Source: Williamsia maris (GTDB taxonomy: Bacteria > Actinomycetota > Actinomycetes > Mycobacteriales > Mycobacteriaceae). Taken from it: DNA of 64,000 nt. Position 1 is the stretch's first letter, and the number at the start of each line of letters is the position of its first letter. The notes below the pieces were generated by a model. That model ran no database searches and was not told the DNA's origin. It worked only from the letters and a program-made list of their open reading frames with translations. Location of the stretch: NCBI RefSeq assembly GCF_024171815.1, contig NZ_JAMTCJ010000002.1:372001-436000 (forward strand), in the 5' to 3' direction. This document shows positions 33,121-41,693 of this stretch, piece by piece. The translations under genes were made by a program, and so were the position numbers.

Positions 33121-34689
33121 ATGACAGCACCACCCCTTCAGGGCAGCTCCATCACCGACTTCGGTGTCGACGCACAGGGAGAGCTGTCGAAACTGCGTCG
33201 ACATTTCGGCAGAGCCGACATCTTCTTCTACCTCGTCTGCACGCTGTTCGGTGTCGACGGTCTGGGTACTCTGGCCACCAAGGGCGGCGCCGGATTCACG
33301 TGGCTGATCCTCTGCCTGCTGCTGTTCGCGCTGCCGTCGTCGATGCTCCTCGCCGAGCTCGGCGCCGCCTACACCGACGAGGGTGGGCCGTACGTGTGGG
33401 TGCGGATGGCGTACGGACACCTCGCCGGCGCGGTCAACAACTTCCTCTACTGGGTGACCAATCCGGTCTGGATGGGCGGCACGCTGGTGGGGACCGCCGT
33501 GGGAGGTCTGCTCGTCTTCTTCAACGGCGGCAACGAATACAGCACGACGACGCTGTACATCATCGGCGCCGTGTTCATCTGGGCCGGAGTCCTGTTCGCG
33601 ATCCTCTCGTTCCGGGTCGGCAAATGGGTGTCGACGATCGGCGCCTGTTCTCGCTTTCTGCTGTTGGGCGTGTTCGTCGTCGTCATCGTGATGTACGGCG
33701 CCGAGCACGGCTTCCACGGCATCGGCGCGGGCGGCTTCGCGCCCAGCTACTCCAGCTTCGTCGCCCTCGTCCCACTCATCCTGTTCAGCATGGTCGGATT
33801 CGAGCTGCCCAGCGCGGCAGGCGACGAGATGAAGGACGCCGCGAAGGACGTGCCCGCGGGAATCCGCAAGTCCCTCATCACCACCGGGCTCCTCTACGGA
33901 CTCCCGGTTCTCGGCATCCTGCTGGTGCTGCCTGCGAGTCAGGCCTCCGGCCTCGCCGGGTTCCCGGACGCCATCAAGCAGGCACTGACCGTCTTCGGTG
34001 GAACCGTGTCCACCGCCGCGGACGGCACCGTCACGACGACGCTCACGGGCTTCTCCCAGCTCATCGGATGGATCATGGGCCTGCTCATCGTGATCGCGGC
34101 CTTCACCTCGGGACTCACCTGGATCATGGGTTCCGATCGCGCACTGGCGGTCTCGTGCCTGGACAAGGCAGGTCCGAGGTACCTCGGCGAGTTCTCCGAA
34201 CGCTTCGGTACGCCGGTACGGGTCAACATCCTGTCCGGCGTCGTCTCCAGCGTCGTGTTCGTCGCGGCCACCGAGATCACCAGTGGCGACGCGGCGAAGT
34301 TCTTCACCGTCGCGCTGTCGCTGGCGGTGTCGACCACCTTGATGTCCTACCTCGGTCTGTTCCCGGCGGCGTGGACACTGCGTCGCAAGAACCCCGACCA
34401 CCCACTGCCCTACCGGAGCCCGGCCATCGCTTTCACCACGTCCATCTCGCTGGTGTTCATCGTGTTCTGCACGGTGCAGATACTGTTCCCCGGTCTCGGC
34501 GACAGCTGGTTCGGCAGTGACTACCGCCCCGACGGGTGGACCGGCGACGAGAAGTGGACCTACCTGCTCACCGAGTTCGTCCCGCTGGCCGTGTTCATCG
34601 CCATCGGAGTGGCCTTCTGGGCCCTCGGGCGACGGGAGCGGCCGACATCGGAATCGATCCCCCCGGCATCCGTGGCGTCCGTGCGTTGA
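33121..34689 (+). CDS. APC-superfamily amino acid permease
   Basis: A 522-residue transporter with about 12 hydrophobic helices, beginning LRRHFGRADIFFYLVCTLFG and with the loop DEGGPYVWVRMAYG typical of the glutamate/GABA antiporter-like branch; VGFELPSAAGDEMKDA is the conserved stretch near 230. Helix 1 contains FGVDGLGT where many family members have the substrate-binding GSG. The ATG at 33121 is chosen because GAGAGGG precedes it; an in-frame ATG exists at 33043. The stop codon is part of a convergent terminator stem. Confidence 0.88.
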   Translation: MTAPPLQGSSITDFGVDAQGELSKLRRHFGRADIFFYLVCTLFGVDGLGTLATKGGAGFTWLILCLLLFALPSSMLLAELGAAYTDEGGPYVWVRMAYGHLAGAVNNFLYWVTNPVWMGGTLVGTAVGGLLVFFNGGNEYSTTTLYIIGAVFIWAGVLFAILSFRVGKWVSTIGACSRFLLLGVFVVVIVMYGAEHGFHGIGAGGFAPSYSSFVALVPLILFSMVGFELPSAAGDEMKDAAKDVPAGIRKSLITTGLLYGLPVLGILLVLPASQASGLAGFPDAIKQALTVFGGTVSTAADGTVTTTLTGFSQLIGWIMGLLIVIAAFTSGLTWIMGSDRALAVSCLDKAGPRYLGEFSERFGTPVRVNILSGVVSSVVFVAATEITSGDAAKFFTVALSLAVSTTLMSYLGLFPAAWTLRRKNPDHPLPYRSPAIAFTTSISLVFIVFCTVQILFPGLGDSWFGSDYRPDGWTGDEKWTYLLTEFVPLAVFIAIGVAFWALGRRERPTSESIPPASVASVR

Positions 34690-34735
34690 CCCGGCGATCG
34701 CTGTGCGCTGACCACTGATCGGGCATGCCGGGTCA
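34687..34735. terminator. bidirectional terminator containing both stop codons
   Basis: TGACCCGGC (34687-34695) pairs perfectly with GCCGGGTCA (34727-34735). The first three bases are the stop of the permease gene and the last three the complement of the stop of the convergent channel gene. The 31-base loop contains further pairing (CGATCG/GATC). Confidence 0.65.
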
Positions 34736-36547
34736 CGACAGTCGTCCGACGCGTGCCGCGGCGCGTTGGTGTTCGAGCACTGCGAGCAGTTCTTCATAGG
34801 GGCCCACCACGTAGGCGTCGTCGCCCGCGGCGAACGCGGTGCCGCGCCGGGGCGGGTATTCGACCTCCCCGGTCGCGGCTCGACGCAGCGCGATGACCCG
34901 GGTGGTCGCCGAGAGGTCCTGCATCGCCACACCGACGAGTCCGCCGCCGTCGACGATCCCGACCCGACCGACCATGAACGACTGCGATTGCACGGAGAAC
35001 GTCCCGAGCACGGTCAGCCCCAGGGCGGCGCCGATGAACCACGGCGCGGCCAGTTCTGCGGTCGAGCGGACGTGGTGGAACCCGAATCGCTCGGCGACGG
35101 CGTCGCCCATCGAGCGGTCGAAGATGCGCAGGACCACCGGCACGCCCGGATGGTCGACGGAGTCGGACCAGCGATCACCCAGGATGCTCCGCACCGCGAT
35201 GCCGGTCTCGACGTTGACCATGTCGTCGCTGGTGAGCACGGCGACCGCCGATGCGCTCTCGACCCGGGCGTCGGTCAGGGTCTGCGGCACGGTCGCGTCA
35301 CCGATGACGACCGGTACGCCGAGTTCGTCTGCGGCCGCCATGAAGCGGTTGGACCGGGATCGTTCGATGACCACGACGTCGCGGCCGCGGGCCTGGAGCT
35401 CGCGGGCGACGCGGATCCCGAACGCCCCCAGACCGATCACCACGATGTGGCCGTCCATGAAGCGTGCCTTGCGTCGACCGGCCGCCTCGGCGATACGACG
35501 GGAGATCAACAGTTCGGCGAGGAACGCCATGATCATCGCGGTGGTGGTCAGACCCGCGAACATCAACACGATCGACCAGATCCGCAGCAGCGGAGGTTGA
35601 TCGGCGAAGTTGAAGTCGCCGTAGCCGACCGTGGCCACGGTCTCGGTGCTGAAGTAGATCGCGTCGAGAACACTCATGCCCGGTTTCTGATAGCCCAGTC
35701 GCAGCACCGTCGTCGACAACACCAGCAGTGTGAACAGCACGCCGAGCATGCGGAAGAAGTTCGGGTTGGCGTCCTCGACGAAGCCACGTATGCCCGCTTT
35801 CGCGCGCAGCACCGGGCCGGGCTCACTCGCTCGGGCGGTGCGCGGTCTGATGCCGATCGGGAAACCACGGGCCACGAATTCATCTGCCGTACCGAGCATC
35901 GTCGCGACATCGCCGGGCCGCACCGGGTGATCGCGTCCCGGGCACGTGACCACACGGGCGCCCGGCGACGACGAGGATCCCGCGGCGACCGCGAGCGGCG
36001 CGAGATCCCCGAACGATTCGCGCAGTGACCCCGCCGACGTCACCGGGATCGCGGCGGCGACGAAGTCGATGCCGGCCACGTCGAGGTGGTGGGTGCTGAT
36101 GCCGAGGCACGCCTCGACCACCGACGGAGCGGCGAGGTCCGCGACGTCGAGCACCACGCCGGGCCCGCTCCCGTCGTTCATCGCGCCGCCGACGGTGGCG
36201 TTGCCGAGCTGCGTGATCACCCGGACCTCAGGGTTCAATCGCGTTGCGATCAGTGCTGATTCGAGATTCCACAGCTCGTTGTCCTCGACACAAACCACGG
36301 CTATCGCGGTGTCGATGCCGGCGGCGGTGAGTGCGTCACCGATGCCCACACCCGCGGTGTGGACGCGAACGCGCCACCGTGCGACCGCCGCGTCGACCAC
36401 GGTGTCGGCCTGACGCACGACCAGCGACACCGACTCCCCCGACGCGAGGAACTGGTCGATGATCCGGGTGGCCAGACCGGTACACCCACAGACGATGACG
36501 TGCCCCGATCGACGCACCTTGCCGGTTCCATCGACACCCTCGACCAC
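34733..36547 (-). CDS. ion channel with RCK domains on both sides of the pore
   Basis: A 604-residue protein. Order: TrkA-N/RCK Rossmann domain (about 12-130; GHVIVCGCTGLATRIIDQFL), RCK-C-like part (to about 235), helix 1 (264-282), pore loop with the potassium filter TVGYGD (306-311), helix 2 (322-345), and a second TrkA-N domain (about 365-480; HIVVIGLGAFGIRVARELQA) with an RCK-C-like end. Channels with a gating domain before as well as after a two-helix pore are less usual than the MthK order. A GTG at 36547 with GGAGG is chosen; the frame opens at a GTG at 36571 without such a site. Confidence 0.85.
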   Translation of the reverse strand: MVEGVDGTGKVRRSGHVIVCGCTGLATRIIDQFLASGESVSLVVRQADTVVDAAVARWRVRVHTAGVGIGDALTAAGIDTAIAVVCVEDNELWNLESALIATRLNPEVRVITQLGNATVGGAMNDGSGPGVVLDVADLAAPSVVEACLGISTHHLDVAGIDFVAAAIPVTSAGSLRESFGDLAPLAVAAGSSSSPGARVVTCPGRDHPVRPGDVATMLGTADEFVARGFPIGIRPRTARASEPGPVLRAKAGIRGFVEDANPNFFRMLGVLFTLLVLSTTVLRLGYQKPGMSVLDAIYFSTETVATVGYGDFNFADQPPLLRIWSIVLMFAGLTTTAMIMAFLAELLISRRIAEAAGRRKARFMDGHIVVIGLGAFGIRVARELQARGRDVVVIERSRSNRFMAAADELGVPVVIGDATVPQTLTDARVESASAVAVLTSDDMVNVETGIAVRSILGDRWSDSVDHPGVPVVLRIFDRSMGDAVAERFGFHHVRSTAELAAPWFIGAALGLTVLGTFSVQSQSFMVGRVGIVDGGGLVGVAMQDLSATTRVIALRRAATGEVEYPPRRGTAFAAGDDAYVVGPYEELLAVLEHQRAAARVGRLS

Positions 36548-36623
36548 CGCGCACCTCCGCCGCCCCGCCACTGTTGTTCAGTGACGATACGGGCAAACGC
36601 GCTGTTCAGCGGGGTGAGTGGAG

Positions 36624-37136
36624 TCAGGAGATGACGTCGAGCGATGTGGTGAACGCCAGCAGCGCGGGGTCGTGCTTCCAGAAGAACCGGGCCGCGCGGC
36701 GTGAGAGGGCCAGTGAGTCACAGCGCCACGGGGCGATGTCGCTGCGGCACGCGCGGCCGGTGAGCACCAGGGTGTGCAGCGCGGGCGTACGGGCGGAGGT
36801 GTCGCCGACGAGGTGATGCGACCGGGTGACGGCCAGCGCACCGAACGCGAATCCGGTCAGGTCGGAGTCCATCAGGGCGTCGCGCATCTCGTCGGTCACC
36901 GCGTACAGGTTGCGGCTGACGACGATGCTGCTGGTCACCGGGTATTCGAGGGCGACGTGGCCGGATGTGGCCCGCGGCGGGTTGTGGGTCCGGTCCCAGG
37001 TCGCGGCGAGCAGCCGGATCGGGGCCGGCGGGCGCAGTCGGAAGAACGACGGGCCGTCGGCGCGGTGCACCGAGTCGGCGGCGACGGTCTGGACAACGGT
37101 CGGAAGTGGTTCGGCGGCAACGGCGGTGGAGGTCAT
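36624..37136 (-). CDS. hypothetical protein, 170 residues
   Basis: A soluble protein without signal peptide or membrane helix. Stretches such as RLLAATWDRTHNPPRATSGH, EYPVTSSIVVSRNLYAVTDE and ALHTLVLTGRACRSD look like ordered alpha/beta protein, and codon use is like the neighbours, so it is likely real. I recognise no family. It is separated from the channel gene by about 75 bases on the same strand. Confidence 0.55.
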   Translation of the reverse strand: MTSTAVAAEPLPTVVQTVAADSVHRADGPSFFRLRPPAPIRLLAATWDRTHNPPRATSGHVALEYPVTSSIVVSRNLYAVTDEMRDALMDSDLTGFAFGALAVTRSHHLVGDTSARTPALHTLVLTGRACRSDIAPWRCDSLALSRRAARFFWKHDPALLAFTTSLDVIS

Positions 37137-37235
37137 GATTCATGGTCACGCGACCGGATCCGCGGCGCCAGACACACGGCGTAAAGAATCACGCCACCGC
37201 GTCAAGATGTCGTATCGACGGGACCCGGCCGCGGA

Positions 37236-38321
37236 TCAGCCCAGCCGACGGACGACCTCGGCCGCCGCGTCCGCGGTGCTCGCCGTGCCGCCGAGGTCGG
37301 GGGTCACCACCGCGCCGTGTTGCACCGCCTCGCGGACGGCGGCCCGAACACGAGCCGACTCGTCGGGCGCTCCGAGTTCGGCGAGCATCTGCCCGACGGT
37401 GAGGATCGTCGCGAACGGGTTGGCCACCCCGCGGCCGGCGATGTCGGGGGCGCTGCCGTGCACGGGCTCGAACAGGCTCCCCCGTCCACCCACGTTCGCG
37501 CTGCTCGCGAGGCCGAGTCCGCCCATCACGCCGGCGCCGAGGTCGGAGAGGATGTCGCCGAACATGTTCTCCGCCACGATCACCCCGAACGACTCCGGTG
37601 AGCGCACCATCTGCATCGCGACCGCGTCGACGTTGGCGGTGTGCGCCTCGACCTCGGGGTGCTCGGCCGCGATCGCATCGAAGCGTTCGCGGGCCAACTC
37701 CCCACTCGCCCGCAGGACGTTGGGTTTGTCGGCCAGGGTCACGCGGGTGAAGCCGCCCGCCGCGGCCCGGTCGAAGGCGCACCGGAAGATGCGGTCGAGA
37801 CCGGAGCGGGTCTGCAGACGGAGGGCGACAGCGGTGTCGTCGCGGCCGGATTCGACAGCGCCGGGATGGTCCCCTACGAGGTTCCACAGGTCGTCGTCGA
37901 GGCCGCGGTAGTCGTACCCCGCGTACAACCCCTCGGTGTTCTCGCGGATGACGACGAAGTCGAAGTCCGCGCCGTACAGGTCGGTTATGGGGCGGATGTT
38001 CGCGTACAGCCCGAGCCGGCGGCGTAGCGCGATCACCGGGGACGCGTATCGCCGACCGGTGCCCTGTAGATCCGCCGGCAGTTCGGCCTCGGCCTCGCGC
38101 GGGGGTTTGCTGGTGATCGCACCCATCAGCGTCGCGTCGGCGCGCTCGATCAGATCCCAGGTCGCCGACGGGATCGGTTCGCCCTCACGGCGCCAGCAGC
38201 CCCACCCGATCTCACCGAACTCGACGGCCCACCCCACGCCCACCGCGTCGAGGATCGGTAGCGCCGCTTCGACCACCTCGGGTCCGATCCCATCGCCGGG
38301 GAGCACCGCGATCGTCGTCAT
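37236..38321 (-). CDS. isocitrate/isopropylmalate dehydrogenase family enzyme (tartrate or beta-isopropylmalate-like)
   Basis: A 361-residue beta-decarboxylating dehydrogenase. It opens IAVLPGDGIGPEVVEAALPI, has LRRRLGLYANIRPI (about 103-116; substrate arginines), VIRENTEGLYAGYDY (about 128-142), the catalytic-lysine region TLADKPNVLR (about 195) and the metal/NAD motif ENMFGDILSDLGAG (about 258) with GSLFEPVHGSAPDIAGRG. The family splits by substrate into isopropylmalate, isocitrate, tartrate/malate and homoisocitrate enzymes. No leucine-pathway neighbour is present, so the tartrate/malate type is as likely as LeuB. Confidence 0.88.
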   Translation of the reverse strand: MTTIAVLPGDGIGPEVVEAALPILDAVGVGWAVEFGEIGWGCWRREGEPIPSATWDLIERADATLMGAITSKPPREAEAELPADLQGTGRRYASPVIALRRRLGLYANIRPITDLYGADFDFVVIRENTEGLYAGYDYRGLDDDLWNLVGDHPGAVESGRDDTAVALRLQTRSGLDRIFRCAFDRAAAGGFTRVTLADKPNVLRASGELARERFDAIAAEHPEVEAHTANVDAVAMQMVRSPESFGVIVAENMFGDILSDLGAGVMGGLGLASSANVGGRGSLFEPVHGSAPDIAGRGVANPFATILTVGQMLAELGAPDESARVRAAVREAVQHGAVVTPDLGGTASTADAAAEVVRRLG

Positions 38322-38362
38322 CGCGCCATCGTGTCATCCACGATGAAGCGCACTATGGAGTG

Positions 38363-38911
38363 ATGCACCGAATCTTCGCACGAGTTCTCACGGCGGTCGT
38401 CGCCGTCTTGGCTGTAACCGGCATGCTCGCCGCCTGCGGAGCTGATGACAATGCACCGAAGCACAACGATGCTGACATCGCCTTCGTGGCGATGATGGCC
38501 GCGCACCACCAGCGCGCGATCGAGGTCGGTCAGTTGGCCGCCGACAAGGGAAGCGATCAGCGGGTTCGCGACTTCGGCACGCTCATCGTGTCGCAGCAGA
38601 CCCCCGAACTGACGAGCCTGCGTGGATGGTCGAAGGACTTCCCGGTTCCCCCGAACTTCGACATGAGGATGCCCGACGGCTACATCGACGATGGTGCGCT
38701 GGCACGCCTGCGCTCGGAGACCGGCGCCACCTTCGACCGCGACTTCCTGTTGTCGTCGGCGTCGAGCGAGACCGGAGCTGCGGCGATGTCGCAACGCGAA
38801 CTGGCCTCCGGGATCTACGAACCGGCACGCACCCTGGCGACCTCGATCGCGACCGCGCCCACGACGCAGATCCCGAAGCTCCGCGAGCTGGCCGCGCAGC
38901 TACCCGGCTGA
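38363..38911 (+). CDS. DUF305 lipoprotein
   Basis: A 182-residue protein with a lipoprotein signal: hydrophobic 6-22 followed by LAAC, so the mature protein would start with a lipidated Cys near 24. The DUF305 motif is in AFVAMMAAHHQRAIEVGQLA (His pair near 48), followed by a second helix with QQTPELTSLRGW. Some DUF305 proteins bind copper through the His/Met-rich helices, which the MM-HH pattern here would allow. ATG at 38363; a GTG lies one codon upstream. Convergent with a MarR gene. Confidence 0.85.
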   Translation: MHRIFARVLTAVVAVLAVTGMLAACGADDNAPKHNDADIAFVAMMAAHHQRAIEVGQLAADKGSDQRVRDFGTLIVSQQTPELTSLRGWSKDFPVPPNFDMRMPDGYIDDGALARLRSETGATFDRDFLLSSASSETGAAAMSQRELASGIYEPARTLATSIATAPTTQIPKLRELAAQLPG

Positions 38912-38927
38912 GATCACAGGGGCGGGA

Positions 38928-39422
38928 TCAGCAGATATTCGGAGGCGTCGGTCCGGTCAGACCCTCGAGCGCGGCACCGAGCGCATCCGGATCGAGACCC
39001 GCGAGCGGCTCCATGACGCGCTCGCGCACGCTCGCCAGGTGTGCCGGATAGGCCTCGTCGAGCCGCGCGAATCCCGCGTCGGTGAGATGGGCGATCATCC
39101 CGCGACCGTCGGCGGCGTCCCGAGTCTTCTCCACCAGCCCCGACTCCTGCTGGGAGTCGATGAGCCGCGACATGCGACTGGCCGAGAGCCCCACGAACAT
39201 CGCGAGGTCGCTCATGCGTCGTTGTCGCCCTGGCGATTCCGACAGGATCATCAGCACCTGGTACTCGCTCATGGTCAGGTCGGAGTCGCGTTGCAGATCG
39301 ATGTCGAGCGCCCTCGGGACGAGGATCAGAGCCCTGGCCACCGCGCGCCAGACGCGCGCCTCGGCGTCCGACAGCGGACGCGACCGATCCGACATCGCCT
39401 CGTGATCGCCGGAGTTCGCCAT
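38928..39422 (-). CDS. MarR-family transcriptional regulator
   Basis: A 164-residue winged-helix regulator: SEYQVLMILSESPGRQRRMS and FVGLSASRMSRLIDSQQESG (recognition helix), wing EKTRDAADGRGMIAHLT. The frame extends to 39458, but those codons run through one of two palindromes, so the ATG at 39422 is preferred even though its ribosome site is weak. Divergent from a DoxX-like gene; both probably answer to this regulator through the sites at 39433-39486. Confidence 0.85.
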   Translation of the reverse strand: MANSGDHEAMSDRSRPLSDAEARVWRAVARALILVPRALDIDLQRDSDLTMSEYQVLMILSESPGRQRRMSDLAMFVGLSASRMSRLIDSQQESGLVEKTRDAADGRGMIAHLTDAGFARLDEAYPAHLASVRERVMEPLAGLDPDALGAALEGLTGPTPPNIC

Positions 39423-39432
39423 GCCGCAATTA

Positions 39433-39486
39433 TTGCGTACGCAAGTACTTTGTGTCACGCTGGCCGCAGTACTTGCGTGCGCAAGT
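39433..39486. promoter_or_regulatory. pair of MarR operators
   Basis: TTGCGTACGCAA at 39433-39444 is a perfect palindrome, and ACTTGCGTGCGCAAGT at 39471-39486 repeats it with only the central two bases off. The centres are 40 bases apart, about four DNA turns, so both lie on one face. They fill the space between the divergent MarR and DoxX-like genes, one near each start. Confidence 0.75.
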
Positions 39487-39523
39487 TCCCCGGGCGAACC
39501 GCCCCGTGACCGAAGGAACGTCC

Positions 39524-39889
39524 ATGTTCATCACCGCAGTGATTCTCAGCATCATCCTTGCGCTCGTCAGCGCGGGCGCCGGAGCTCCGAAAGCCCTGCT
39601 CAAGGGGCCCGCATCGGAGCAGCTGACCGGACGAAACCTGAGCCCGAACCTGGTCCGTTTCATCGGAGCCGCCGAGGTCGCCGGCGCGATCGGTCTCGTC
39701 ATCGGCATCTTCTGGCATCCGCTGGGCATCGCCGCCGGCATCGGTCTGGCGATCGTGTTCATCGGCGCCGTGGTCTTCCACGCGAAGTTCGGCGATTACA
39801 GCAACGCCGAGACCCGTGGCGCGTCACTTCCCGCAGGGGTCCTCGCGATCGTCTCCATCGCCGTCGTGATCACCCTCGCCGCCGCCTGA
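39524..39889 (+). CDS. DoxX-like membrane protein
   Basis: A 121-residue membrane protein with four hydrophobic helices (about 1-20, 43-62, 66-85, 98-118), the size and layout of the DoxX-like group. The GAPKALLKGP loop after helix 1 and the VRFIGAAEVAGAIGL helix are typical. Members are linked to redox or thiol stress in actinobacteria, but the activity is not known. Start by ATG after CGAAGGAACG. Probably repressed by the divergent MarR protein. Confidence 0.8.
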   Translation: MFITAVILSIILALVSAGAGAPKALLKGPASEQLTGRNLSPNLVRFIGAAEVAGAIGLVIGIFWHPLGIAAGIGLAIVFIGAVVFHAKFGDYSNAETRGASLPAGVLAIVSIAVVITLAAA

Positions 39890-40295
39890 GGATCCCCAGC
39901 GTCGACGCGAGGTCGGTGAGCGCCCGGCGGGGGATCACCTCGTCGACACGCGCCGCGAGCTCGGTCTCCACGACGTTGTGTGCGTGCGCGAGCAGCGCCC
40001 GACCGGTGTCGGTGAGCTCGATGATCGATGACCTCGCGTCGGCGGGGTCCCGCCGACGTACACAGTGTCCGGCCGCGGCGATCCGATCCACCAACTTGCT
40101 GACCGCGCCGACGGTGATGATCAGGTCGGCGGCGATGTCGTTGACACGACAGGACTCCCGGCGATCGATCACGGTCATCGACTCGTAGCGGCCGAGCGGC
40201 AGCCCACAGTCCTCGCGAAGCCGGGTGTCGACGGCGTTCCAGAGCGCCGTCTCGACCCGTACGAGATCGTCGAAGACCTGCCGGAGTTCACTCAC
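39870..40295 (-). CDS. MarR-family transcriptional regulator
   Basis: A 141-residue regulator with YESMTVIDRRESCRVNDIAA, recognition helix ITVGAVSKLVDRIAAAGHCV and wing RRRDPADARSSIIELT. A GTG at 40295 overlaps the stop of the upstream oxidoreductase (GTGAGTGA); a GTG at 40310 in frame is an alternative. Either way translation is coupled to the oxidoreductase, so the regulator controls its own operon, most simply through the palindrome at 41301-41322. Its end overlaps the DoxX-like gene by 20 bases. Confidence 0.85.
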   Translation of the reverse strand: MSELRQVFDDLVRVETALWNAVDTRLREDCGLPLGRYESMTVIDRRESCRVNDIAADLIITVGAVSKLVDRIAAAGHCVRRRDPADARSSIIELTDTGRALLAHAHNVVETELAARVDEVIPRRALTDLASTLGILRRRRG

Positions 40296-41283
40296 CGGTG
40301 TCGGCGACACCGGTGACCGAGATCAGCACCCGTCCCCGTCCCCCGGAATCGACCCGGTCATGAGCGTCGGCGATGCGGGCCAACGGGAACACCTCGGCCA
40401 CCGAGATCGTCAGCGCGCCATCGGCGGCGGCCGCGGTCAGGTCCTCGGCCGCGTGCTGCTTCGCGGCGGCCGGGAAGTCGTCGCTGCCGAGCATGCGCAG
40501 GGTGACGTTGGCGAAGGCCATCGGCCAGAACTCGATGGTCGCGGGGTCGTGTCGCGTGGCGTAGGACGCGATTACCCCGTTGTCGGCCAGGACGGCGACG
40601 TCGAGTGCGAGGTTGTCCGAGAACGACACCTCGACCACGCGATCGACACCACCGGGAGCGAACTCCCGGATGGCCGAGGCGGGGTCGGGACCGTCGAGCG
40701 CGACCACGTGGTGGGCAACCGACGATGCGGCGAGGATGTCGGCGGAGCGCGTGCAGGTGCCGATCACAGTGGCGCCGCCCCATTTTGCGAGCTGTGCGGC
40801 GAGCGAACCGACCGCCCCCAGCACTCCCTGGACCAGTACGACCGACCCGGCGACGGGCCCGTCGGCGAACACGGCGCGGTGCGCAGTGATCCCAGGGATC
40901 CCCAGGCACGCACCCACCTCGTCGGCGACCCCGTCCGGGAGCAGTACCGAGAGCTCCTGGGGCAGGCAGGTCAGCTCGGCGGCGGTACCGAACGCCCGGT
41001 AGGACTGCGCACCGAATGTCCAGACCCGCGTGCCGATCCGTGCCGGGTCGACACCGTCGCCGACAGCATCGATGACACCGGTGCCGTCGCTGTGCGGGAT
41101 GACTCGCGGATAGACCATCGGCGAGCCCGGCCAACCGGCGCGCTTCTTGGTGTCGCCGGGGCTGACGCCGGAGACGGTGATGCGGACACGAACCTCCCCC
41201 GCGGCCGGAACGGGATCGTCGAGCTCTGCGATTCGCAGCACCTCGGCCGCCGGTCCCTGACTGTCGTAGAACGCTGCGCGCAT
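40288..41283 (-). CDS. quinone-oxidoreductase-like medium-chain reductase
   Basis: A 331-residue zinc-free MDR protein (NADPH:quinone reductase type): GroES-like N-terminus with VSGVSPGDTKKRAGW, HSDGTGVIDAVGDGV, and a Rossmann domain with VLVQGVLGAVGSLAAQLAKW (A/GxxGxxG variant). The usual zinc ligands are missing, as expected for the group. The frame is open much further upstream, but the ATG at 41283 has GAGGGGG in front and sits just inside the operator. A MarR regulator follows in the same operon, suggesting induction by electrophiles or quinones. Confidence 0.88.
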   Translation of the reverse strand: MRAAFYDSQGPAAEVLRIAELDDPVPAAGEVRVRITVSGVSPGDTKKRAGWPGSPMVYPRVIPHSDGTGVIDAVGDGVDPARIGTRVWTFGAQSYRAFGTAAELTCLPQELSVLLPDGVADEVGACLGIPGITAHRAVFADGPVAGSVVLVQGVLGAVGSLAAQLAKWGGATVIGTCTRSADILAASSVAHHVVALDGPDPASAIREFAPGGVDRVVEVSFSDNLALDVAVLADNGVIASYATRHDPATIEFWPMAFANVTLRMLGSDDFPAAAKQHAAEDLTAAAADGALTISVAEVFPLARIADAHDRVDSGGRGRVLISVTGVADTGE

Positions 41284-41300
41284 GGGACACCCCCTCACAA

Positions 41301-41322
41301 GTTGTATTCCATGGAATATAAC
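41301..41322. promoter_or_regulatory. operator palindrome upstream of the quinone reductase/MarR operon
   Basis: A 22-base near-perfect palindrome centred at 41311/41312: halves GTTGTATTCCA and TGGAATATAAC, with a perfect 14-base core TATTCCATGGAATA. It begins 18 bases upstream of the reductase ATG, so a bound protein would block the promoter. The operon's own MarR protein is the likely binder. Confidence 0.75.
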
Positions 41323-41356
41323 TCGACGGGCGGCCGGAAACCGCGGCGGGGTTACC

Positions 41357-41563
41357 TCAGACGCGGCGCGTGGCCGGGGACGCGCACTCGGCGGCCCACA
41401 TCTGCTTGAGCATGTGGAGTTCGCGGCGTCGGGCCCGCCGAGCGGCGAGCCGGTGCATCGATCCGGCCAGCATGTGACCGAGTCCCACGCCCAGCATCGC
41501 GACCGCCCCACCGGGGCAACACGACATCGCGGCCATGTTCTGCGGAGTGTCCGGAGATGCCAT
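41357..41563 (-). CDS. small protein, 68 residues, unknown
   Basis: A short frame starting MASPDTPQNMAAMSCCPGGA. It has a Cys pair, a hydrophobic Gly-rich stretch (about 18-34, AVAMLGVGLGHMLAGSM) and a basic ARRARRRELHMLKQMWAAEC end, like a one-helix membrane protein with a cytoplasmic basic tail. Codon use agrees with neighbours. It lies in a gap of about 410 bases that would otherwise be empty. The ribosome site is weak; a GTG lies two codons upstream. Confidence 0.4.
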   Translation of the reverse strand: MASPDTPQNMAAMSCCPGGAVAMLGVGLGHMLAGSMHRLAARRARRRELHMLKQMWAAECASPATRRV

Positions 41564-41693
41564 GCTCACAACCCATCATGTGTCGTTCATCACTCGATCA
41601 CCGCACTGTAATACAGATCACCCCAGGCGCAAACCACGTCCGACCAGGGGGTTAGAGTTCCGACAGGGGGCCCGACGAGCACGAGGACGATCT

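Noticed and set aside
41535-41693. N-terminal extension of the FadE25-like protein
   Set aside because: The upstream codons do not resemble the family, and GTG at 41694 with a ribosome site gives the expected N-terminus.
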